Shown here in pieces: positions 58,490-64,000 of a DNA stretch of 64,000 nt. Source of the stretch: Prevotella sp. (GTDB lineage: Bacteria > Bacteroidota > Bacteroidia > Bacteroidales > Bacteroidaceae). A program made the translations under genes and the position numbers. The stretch's first letter is position 1; each line of letters begins with the position of its first letter. The notes under the pieces were generated by a model that saw nothing but the letters and a program-made list of their open reading frames with translations, was not told the DNA's origin and searched no databases. The stretch is taken from positions 1-64,000 of the forward strand of contig JAFZIZ010000008.1 in NCBI GenBank assembly GCA_017554145.1. The letters run 5' to 3'.

Positions 58490-59377
58490 TCATATCTTGA
58501 GTTCTTTCATGATTTCACTCATACGTTGCAATGTGGAAATGCGTGTTGGTACAAGAGGAAGACGGAGAACATTCTGGATATATCCCATCTCATGAAGCAT
58601 GGCTTTTACACCAGCAGGATTGCCATCGACAAAGAGCAGGGAGAAAAGGTCTGTAAAACGATGGTGGATCTTACGGGCACCATCATACTCTCCCTTCATT
58701 TGAAGGCGTATCATCTTTGAAAACTCGCGAGGTAAAGCATTGCCTATCACACTGATGACACCGACTGCTCCACAGGATATCATGGGGAACGTCAAAGCAT
58801 CGTCACCAGAAATCACGTCAAAGTCTTTGGGTTTATTCTTGATAATCTCATCAACTTGTTCCAGATTACCGCTAGCTTCTTTAATAGCCACGATATTTTG
58901 ACAGTCGTGAGCTAAACGGACTGTCGTTTCAGCTTTCATATTCACACCTGTTCTACCAGGAACATTATAAAGCACTACAGGCAGTGAAGTGTTAGCTGCT
59001 ATCGTTTTGAAATGCTGATAGAGTCCTTCTTGTGAAGGTTTATTGTAATAGGGACACACGCTGAGGATGCCGTCAATACCTTGGAAATCTCTGGTTTGCA
59101 GCTCTTCCACTATCGCAGCAGTATTGTATCCACCACATCCCATCAGGATAGGAACCTTACCTCCCACAAGACTAACAACCAATTCTTTTATCTTTTGTTT
59201 TTCCTCTGCCGTCAACGTAGGTGTTTCACCTGTTGTAGCAAGAATACAGAAGAAGTCTGCTCCATTGTCCAATTGATATTCTATCAGACGCATCAGCGAT
59301 TTGTAATCTACCGATCCGTCTTCCATAAAAGGAGTTATCAGGGCGATACCTAAGCCCTTGAAGATGTTATGTGTCAT
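58490..59377 (-). CDS. dapA: 4-hydroxy-tetrahydrodipicolinate synthase
   Basis: 295 aa from the ATG at 59377; the longer frame to 59401 would overlap the -7 element. Condenses pyruvate and aspartate semialdehyde in lysine/diaminopimelate synthesis. Motifs: ATTGETPTL, catalytic Tyr in LYNVPGRTGVNM, Schiff-base Lys in IVAIKEASGN, ISGDDALTFPMISCGAVGVISV. Clean full-length family member. Confidence 0.93.
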   Translation of the reverse strand: MTHNIFKGLGIALITPFMEDGSVDYKSLMRLIEYQLDNGADFFCILATTGETPTLTAEEKQKIKELVVSLVGGKVPILMGCGGYNTAAIVEELQTRDFQGIDGILSVCPYYNKPSQEGLYQHFKTIAANTSLPVVLYNVPGRTGVNMKAETTVRLAHDCQNIVAIKEASGNLEQVDEIIKNKPKDFDVISGDDALTFPMISCGAVGVISVIGNALPREFSKMIRLQMKGEYDGARKIHHRFTDLFSLLFVDGNPAGVKAMLHEMGYIQNVLRLPLVPTRISTLQRMSEIMKELKI

Positions 59378-59398
59378 AAAAGAAAATAATTTTCCGTG

Positions 59399-59406
59399 CA
59401 AAATTA
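59399..59406 (-). promoter_or_regulatory. -7 element for dapA
   Basis: Minus-strand TAATTTTG, 22 bases before the ATG at 59377. No clear -33 element at the usual distance. Confidence 0.55.
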
Positions 59407-59489
59407 CACAAAAATATTCTAATTATGTTACAAAATGTGCAAAAAAAATTAGAATAAACAAGCAAAATAGTATAATCTACTACGAGAAA

Positions 59490-60080
59490 TCATTTCTGAT
59501 AATCAAAATAATACCAGTAAGTGCCCCGATAATGGCGCATCACATTCAATTTCCGTTCACTCTTATTGGTATATTTCTGCTCCAAATCCTGTAAATCCTT
59601 ATAATCGGTTTCCATCACTGTATTGTGATAGATTATTCGGGGTTTCGAACGTTTATGGTTGTAGAGAATCAATGCTTCTTGATAATGTCGAGGTAGTGAA
59701 TCATTGACAGTATAATAACGTGGCAACGTTTCTGCGAACTTGTCTAATTGACGGTCTATAAGATAAGCACATAATTCGTCATCACCCTTAAGTCCTCTCA
59801 TTCCTTTACTGTTGCCAATAACAGGATATGTAAAAAGTCTATCGCCTAATTGATGTGTCTTTCTCAAAGCCTTGATACGCAATTGGGTGAGTTTAGCATT
59901 TGTAGCATCTGATTCCTCACCGACTTCCAATGCTTTTTCGTAATTGCCTTCCGCCATATAACGTTCCATCCGATGCTGATAGTTGGAAACATCAGTACCA
60001 TCTGTGATCACACCGATGATGAACATCAGTATGACCACGATGAAAAGGGTTTGCCACAGTTGGCGGAGAGTCAATTTCAT
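59490..60080 (-). CDS. Membrane-anchored protein of unknown function, 196 aa
   Basis: One N-terminal helix (WQTLFIVVILMFIIGVITDG), then a helical domain (EGNYEKALEVGEESDATNAKLTQLRIKAL, TPR-like; LPRYYTVNDSLPRHYQEALILYNHKR). It recalls the C-terminal part of DUF6057-type Bacteroidota membrane proteins, which I hold with low confidence. Its ATG overlaps the stop of glgB by four bases, so it belongs to the same transcript. Confidence 0.6.
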   Translation of the reverse strand: MKLTLRQLWQTLFIVVILMFIIGVITDGTDVSNYQHRMERYMAEGNYEKALEVGEESDATNAKLTQLRIKALRKTHQLGDRLFTYPVIGNSKGMRGLKGDDELCAYLIDRQLDKFAETLPRYYTVNDSLPRHYQEALILYNHKRSKPRIIYHNTVMETDYKDLQDLEQKYTNKSERKLNVMRHYRGTYWYYFDYQK

Positions 60081-62152
60081 AATTTACGTAATACCACTGC
60101 TGAACGAGCTGGGATATAGAGTTTTAGCCATTCTTTACGGTCTTCTACATATAGAGGATCGTAATTGGTAAAATGAGTAATGCTATCATCTGCAAAACCG
60201 TTTCCGCCAAACTCCTTCGCGTCAGTATTCAGAACAACTTCATAGGAACCCGTAGGAACAAGGAAACCATAGTCTGTGTATGAGCGCATCGGTGAAAAAT
60301 TAAAGACGAAAACCAGGTCGCCACGCATATAACAGAGTACCTGATCGCCATCGTCATGCCATATCTCCGTCACGGGTGTCGCTTGGAAATTCTTCTGACT
60401 CTTAATTACCTCTAACATCTTACGATCGAAATCACCTAACCAATGGTAACACAGCTCTTTATTGTCTACGAGATTCCATTGGCGACGGGCATATTTATAA
60501 CTCCAGCCGTTACCCTCACGTGGGAAGTCTATCCATTCAGGATGACCGAATTCATTACCCATAAAATTCAGATAACCGCCATTGATAGCACCAGCCGTCA
60601 CAAGACGAATCATCTTATGTAGAGCAATGCCGCGATGCACCATGTCATTCTCGTCCCCCTTCTTAAAATGCCAATACATATCAGCATCAATTAGACGGAA
60701 AATAATAGTCTTATCACCTACAAGGGCTTGGTCGTGACTTTCACAATACGAAATCGTCTTTTCATCGGGGCGACGGTTCTTTACTTCCCAGAAGATAGAG
60801 CATACATTGATATCCTCATCACGCACCTCCTTGATGGTTTTAATCCAATAATCAGGGATGTTCATAGCCATACGATAGTCAAAACCATAACCGCCATCCT
60901 CAAACTTAGCTGCCAGACCAGGCATACCCGATACTTCCTCAGCAATCGTGATCGCATTAGGATTCACTTCATGAATCAGACAGTTAGCCAATGTCAGATA
61001 ACAAATAGCATTATCGTCCTCATGACCATTGAAATAGTCACCATAACCTCCGAACGCCTCGCCTAAGCCGTGAGAGTAATAAAGCATAGAAGTGACACCA
61101 TCAAAACGAAAGCCATCGAACTTATATTCCTCCAACCAATACCTACAATTGGACAACAGGAAATGCAGTACATCATCCTTGCCGTAGTCGAAACAAAGCG
61201 AATCCCATGCAGGATGCTCATGACGATCGCCAGCATAGAAGAACTGGTTTGGATCACCAGCAAGATTTCCTAATCCCTCAACCTCGTTCTTTACAGCATG
61301 GGAGTGAACAATATCCATAATCACTGCAATTCCCATCTTGTGGGCAGTGTCAATCATCTCTTTTAGATCCTCGGGGGTGCCAAAACGGCTACTGGGCGCA
61401 AAGAAACTGGATACATGATAGCCGAAGGAACCGTAATATGGATGTTCCTGAATAGCCATCACCTGAATGGCATTATAACCATCCTTTTTGACACGAGGTA
61501 ATACATTTTTTGTGAATTCTTTATAGGTGCCGACTTTCTCAGCATCTTGTCCCATACCCACATGGCATTCATATATCAATAGAGGAGCCTTGTTGGGCTT
61601 GAAACTTTTCTTCTTGAATTCATATATCTTTTCAGGATTCCATACTTGAGCAGAGAAAATTTTTGTCTGATCATCCTGTACTACACGACGACACCAGGCT
61701 GGAATACGTTCACCTTCTCCCCCATTCCACTTTACCTTCATTTTGTAGAGGTCTCCATGTTTAATGGCTTTCTCCGAGAGTTTTAATTCCCAGTTACCTG
61801 TACCTTCAACGCGTTTGCACTTGTATTTATCCGACTCTTTCCAATTATTGAAGTCACCAATCAGGTAGATTTCTGTAGCATTTGGTGCCCACTCACGAAA
61901 TACCCACCCTTTGGCGAGTTTATGGAGTCCGAAATATAAATGACCTGATGCAAACTGAGAAAGTGTCTGTTTGCCATTGCGTGTCAACTGATTGATTTTC
62001 CAAACAGCATGATCGTGACGTCCACGAATTGCTGCTTCGAAAGGTTCGAGCCATGAGTCATCTCTGACTAATCCAATGTGTTTGGGTTCTTCTTTTCTTT
62101 TTACTACTTTTTTCGTTACTCTTTTCACGGTAGTTTTCTTCGTTGTTACCAT
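60077..62152 (-). CDS. glgB: 1,4-alpha-glucan branching enzyme
   Basis: 691 aa. Forms alpha-1,6 branches in glycogen. Lys/Val/Thr-rich N-terminal tail (residues 1-22), CBM48 domain (about 70-170, FGLHKLAKGWVFREWAPNATEIYLIGDFNNW), GH13 barrel: GYNAIQVMAIQEHPYYGSFGYHVSSFFA, MGIAVIMDIVHSHAVKNE, GFRFDGVTSMLYYSHG (nucleophile Asp), ITIAEEVSGMPGL (acid/base Glu), SYCESHDQALVGDKT. It resembles the eukaryotic-type GBE1 group rather than the E. coli type in this central region. Last family step of a unit led by the MORN protein. Confidence 0.93.
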   Translation of the reverse strand: MVTTKKTTVKRVTKKVVKRKEEPKHIGLVRDDSWLEPFEAAIRGRHDHAVWKINQLTRNGKQTLSQFASGHLYFGLHKLAKGWVFREWAPNATEIYLIGDFNNWKESDKYKCKRVEGTGNWELKLSEKAIKHGDLYKMKVKWNGGEGERIPAWCRRVVQDDQTKIFSAQVWNPEKIYEFKKKSFKPNKAPLLIYECHVGMGQDAEKVGTYKEFTKNVLPRVKKDGYNAIQVMAIQEHPYYGSFGYHVSSFFAPSSRFGTPEDLKEMIDTAHKMGIAVIMDIVHSHAVKNEVEGLGNLAGDPNQFFYAGDRHEHPAWDSLCFDYGKDDVLHFLLSNCRYWLEEYKFDGFRFDGVTSMLYYSHGLGEAFGGYGDYFNGHEDDNAICYLTLANCLIHEVNPNAITIAEEVSGMPGLAAKFEDGGYGFDYRMAMNIPDYWIKTIKEVRDEDINVCSIFWEVKNRRPDEKTISYCESHDQALVGDKTIIFRLIDADMYWHFKKGDENDMVHRGIALHKMIRLVTAGAINGGYLNFMGNEFGHPEWIDFPREGNGWSYKYARRQWNLVDNKELCYHWLGDFDRKMLEVIKSQKNFQATPVTEIWHDDGDQVLCYMRGDLVFVFNFSPMRSYTDYGFLVPTGSYEVVLNTDAKEFGGNGFADDSITHFTNYDPLYVEDRKEWLKLYIPARSAVVLRKL

Positions 62153-62167
62153 AGTATTTTGTATATT

Positions 62168-63289
62168 TTAGTTCTTATCCACTTCTCTACGTCCACGTGT
62201 GTAGGTGCCCTGTGCAACGATATTTCCATTGGCATCTTTCTCTACAAAAGGTCCGTCACGGCGATCGTCAACGTATGTTCCCTCGAAGCGTTTACCGTCT
62301 TTATCTTGTTCGATAGCAGGACCATTGCGCTTACCGTCTTTGAAGATACCTTTAAATTTGGAGCCGTCGGCATAGCGAGCAATACCTTCACCATGTATCG
62401 TTCCGTCTTTAAACTGTCCTTCAAAAACATCTCCATTCTTCATGACCAGTTTACCACGTCCATTGGGTTTATCATTATTCCATTGCCCCTGATAGACATT
62501 GCCGTTTTTCCAGACAATCATGCCTTCGCCTTGTTTGTCACCATTAACGAAACTCCCCGTGTATTTATCACCATTGGCATAACGGAACACACCTTGTCCT
62601 GTACGTTCACCCTGGAAATAATCACCTTCATAAACATCTCCGCCTTGGAATTTGTAGATGCCTTTCCCATGAGGAGCGTCTTCTTTCCACTGGCCTACAT
62701 AGAGGTCGCCATTGGAATACTTGAAAACACCTTTTCCCTGTCGCAGGTTATTGTCGTATTGTCCATCATAGGAAGAGCCGTCAGGCCAAGTGAAGACCCC
62801 TTTCCCACTCTTCATGTCGTCTTTCCACTGACCTACATACTTAGCACCTTCTTTAAAGGTATAGGTGCCTTGTCCGTTACGTTTGTCATGTTTCCATTCA
62901 CCATCATAGACATCACCGTTGAAATAGTACATCACACCGTGGCCCTGTTGTTCGTCTGTGTACCACAGTCCTACATATTTATTATTATTTTGGAAATAGA
63001 ACGTTCCTTGTCCATGCTGATGATCCTGAAACCATTCTCCTTCATATTTCTCTCCGTCAGAGAAGGTATAAGTACCCTTTCCTTGTCGTTTCCCTTTCTC
63101 ATATTCACCTTCGTACCAGTCACCATTCTTATAGGTTGCACGACCTTTACCCTGAGGTTTACCTGACACCATTTCACCCTTATAGTCACCGCCATCGGCA
63201 GTTGTACATGATCCAAGTGTGATTTTTTGAGCCTGAAGAGTAAAAGGTGATATTATAATGATTGTAAATACAATATTTCGTAGTTTCAT
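62168..63289 (-). CDS. Exported MORN-repeat protein
   Basis: 373 aa. Signal peptide (NIVFTIIIISPFTLQA) followed by about 14 tandem MORN repeats of 22-24 residues (Y(E/V)G.(W/Y)..G..(Q/H)GKG...(F/Y)..GD.). Forms a long flat beta array, often a scaffold or membrane-contact module. It is read 15 bases before glgB, an unusual pairing. A long antisense frame on the plus strand over this gene is only a shadow of the repeats. Confidence 0.88.
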   Translation of the reverse strand: MKLRNIVFTIIIISPFTLQAQKITLGSCTTADGGDYKGEMVSGKPQGKGRATYKNGDWYEGEYEKGKRQGKGTYTFSDGEKYEGEWFQDHQHGQGTFYFQNNNKYVGLWYTDEQQGHGVMYYFNGDVYDGEWKHDKRNGQGTYTFKEGAKYVGQWKDDMKSGKGVFTWPDGSSYDGQYDNNLRQGKGVFKYSNGDLYVGQWKEDAPHGKGIYKFQGGDVYEGDYFQGERTGQGVFRYANGDKYTGSFVNGDKQGEGMIVWKNGNVYQGQWNNDKPNGRGKLVMKNGDVFEGQFKDGTIHGEGIARYADGSKFKGIFKDGKRNGPAIEQDKDGKRFEGTYVDDRRDGPFVEKDANGNIVAQGTYTRGRREVDKN

Positions 63290-63319
63290 CTTTCTATGAA
63301 TTTTATAAATTTAACATGA

Positions 63320-63349
63320 CAAAAGTAGAAAAAAAAGTGTGACTCTCAA
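63320..63349 (-). promoter_or_regulatory. Promoter of the MORN-glgB operon
   Basis: Minus-strand TACTTTTG (complement of CAAAAGTA 63320-63327) and TTG (complement of CAA 63347-63349), spacer 19. Confidence 0.65.
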
Positions 63350-63390
63350 AATTAATTAGGGTATATTAACGGAAGATAGAGATAATTTCG

Positions 63391-63398
63391 TACCTTTG
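63391..63398 (+). promoter_or_regulatory. -7 element for kdsB
   Basis: TACCTTTG, 20 bases before the ATG at 63419. No clear TTG in the expected place. Confidence 0.55.
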
Positions 63399-63418
63399 CA
63401 CAAAAATTAGCGATTATT

Positions 63419-64000
63419 ATGAAGTTTATAGGGATTATTCCTGCCCGTTACGCTTCCACACGTTTTCCTGGTAAGCCACTGGCTCTTTTAGGAGGACGCC
63501 CCGTAATCCAACACGTTTATGAGAAAGCGTTGGCAGCATTGGGCGAAGCCTATGTAGCAACTGATGATGAACGCATCTATGATACTGTGCGTTCCTTTGG
63601 TGGTGAGGCGGTGATGACACGGAGCAATCATCAAAGTGGTACGGACCGTATTGAGGAGGCCTGTGAGAAAATAGAAACCCAAGCGGATGTCATTATAAAC
63701 ATTCAAGGTGACGAACCTTTCGTCCATTCCTCACAATTAGAGACATTACAACACCTCTTTGACCATCCTCAGACACAGATCGGTACATTAGGAAAACGCT
63801 TTGAATCTTTTGAAGCCGTCATGAATCCGAATTCACCAAAGATTGTTACCGATCGACATGGTTTCGCTTTGTATTTCAGCCGTTCTGTTATCCCTTATAT
63901 CAGAAGCAAAGAACAACAGAAATGGTTGGAGTATTTCCCCTACTTGAAACATTTGGGTATCTATGCTTATCGTAGGGATATTCTTCATGAAATCACTCAG
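63419..64000 (+). CDS. kdsB: 3-deoxy-manno-octulosonate cytidylyltransferase, 3' end outside window
   Basis: First 194 codons from the ATG at 63419, which overlaps a line boundary in the sequence and is preceded by the -7 element. MKFIGIIPARYASTRFPGKPLA is the CMP-KDO synthetase signature (CTP-binding loop); also VATDDERIY, MTRSNHQSGTDRIEEA, INIQGDEPFV and YFSRSVIPYIR. Activates KDO with CTP for lipid A core. The rest lies downstream of the window. Confidence 0.93.
   Translation, partial: MKFIGIIPARYASTRFPGKPLALLGGRPVIQHVYEKALAALGEAYVATDDERIYDTVRSFGGEAVMTRSNHQSGTDRIEEACEKIETQADVIINIQGDEPFVHSSQLETLQHLFDHPQTQIGTLGKRFESFEAVMNPNSPKIVTDRHGFALYFSRSVIPYIRSKEQQKWLEYFPYLKHLGIYAYRRDILHEITQ

Noticed and set aside
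62078..63166. 362-codon open frame on the plus strand over the MORN gene
   Set aside because: It is exactly antisense to the MORN repeats, whose regular codons keep the opposite frame open; the minus-strand frame has a signal peptide and a promoter.

Overview
The window looks like chromosomal DNA from a gut or rumen Bacteroidales, most probably a Prevotella relative. The grounds are: many genes preceded by the Bacteroidota -7 element TAnnTTTG with few recognisable Shine-Dalgarno sites; a B-C-D-G-E-A Rnf operon led by an RseC-like gene; secreted proteins ending in the Prevotella-type tail (DL.GR...KG.YI.NGKKV); DUF5112/DUF5113-type histidine kinase, DUF4251 and DUF418 genes; and exported glycoside hydrolases. 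No phage, IS element, CRISPR array or rRNA was seen. There is one tRNA, tRNA-Arg(ACG).

Layout. 1-6.7 kb: minus-strand unit of three large exported surface proteins alternating with three 43-45 aa MKK-type peptides, closed by a terminator. 6.7-11.2 kb: secreted protein, WecB epimerase, two-domain esterase, SH3 protein, membrane protein. 10.6-21.6 kb: KDG/KDPG part of uronate catabolism (kdgK, kdgA) read with a hybrid sensor kinase and response regulator, and divergently a LacI regulator, a frame-broken altronate dehydratase, and an NhaC-type antiporter. 21.6-27.1 kb: Rnf complex and RseC-like protein. 27.3-33.1 kb: small lipoprotein, LysM glucosaminidase, cytidine deaminase, beta-helix lipoprotein, rubrerythrin, 2-hydroxyacid dehydrogenase, His-rich protein. 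33.3-42.5 kb: AmmeMemoRadiSam B-A fusion and radical SAM enzyme, then GH29 and two GH2 enzymes. 42.7-50.9 kb: membrane acyltransferase-like proteins, nitroreductase, flavin reductases, thioesterase, carboxylesterase. 51.2-59.4 kb: dapA, AraC regulator and a PP2C/anti-sigma/STAS/ATPase partner-switching set leading into another large secreted protein. 59.5-64 kb: glycogen branching enzyme with a MORN-repeat protein, and the start of kdsB.

Three layers of structure are not explained by the genes. (1) At least 17 tracts of degenerate 7-base (sometimes 8-base) tandem words, different in sequence but alike in period, lie in intergenic DNA, across the stop codons of eight genes and in frame inside five conserved genes; in a sixth gene, altronate dehydratase, the tract coincides with a frameshift that one extra 7-base unit would repair. 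(2) Two loci carry arrays with an exact 22-base period made of small imperfect palindromes. (3) One 34-35 base promoter module occurs upstream of three unrelated genes. In addition, the first surface-protein cluster has the domain content of methanogen adhesin-like proteins (beta-helix, CARDB, DUF3344-like) carried between Prevotella-type export signals and tails.
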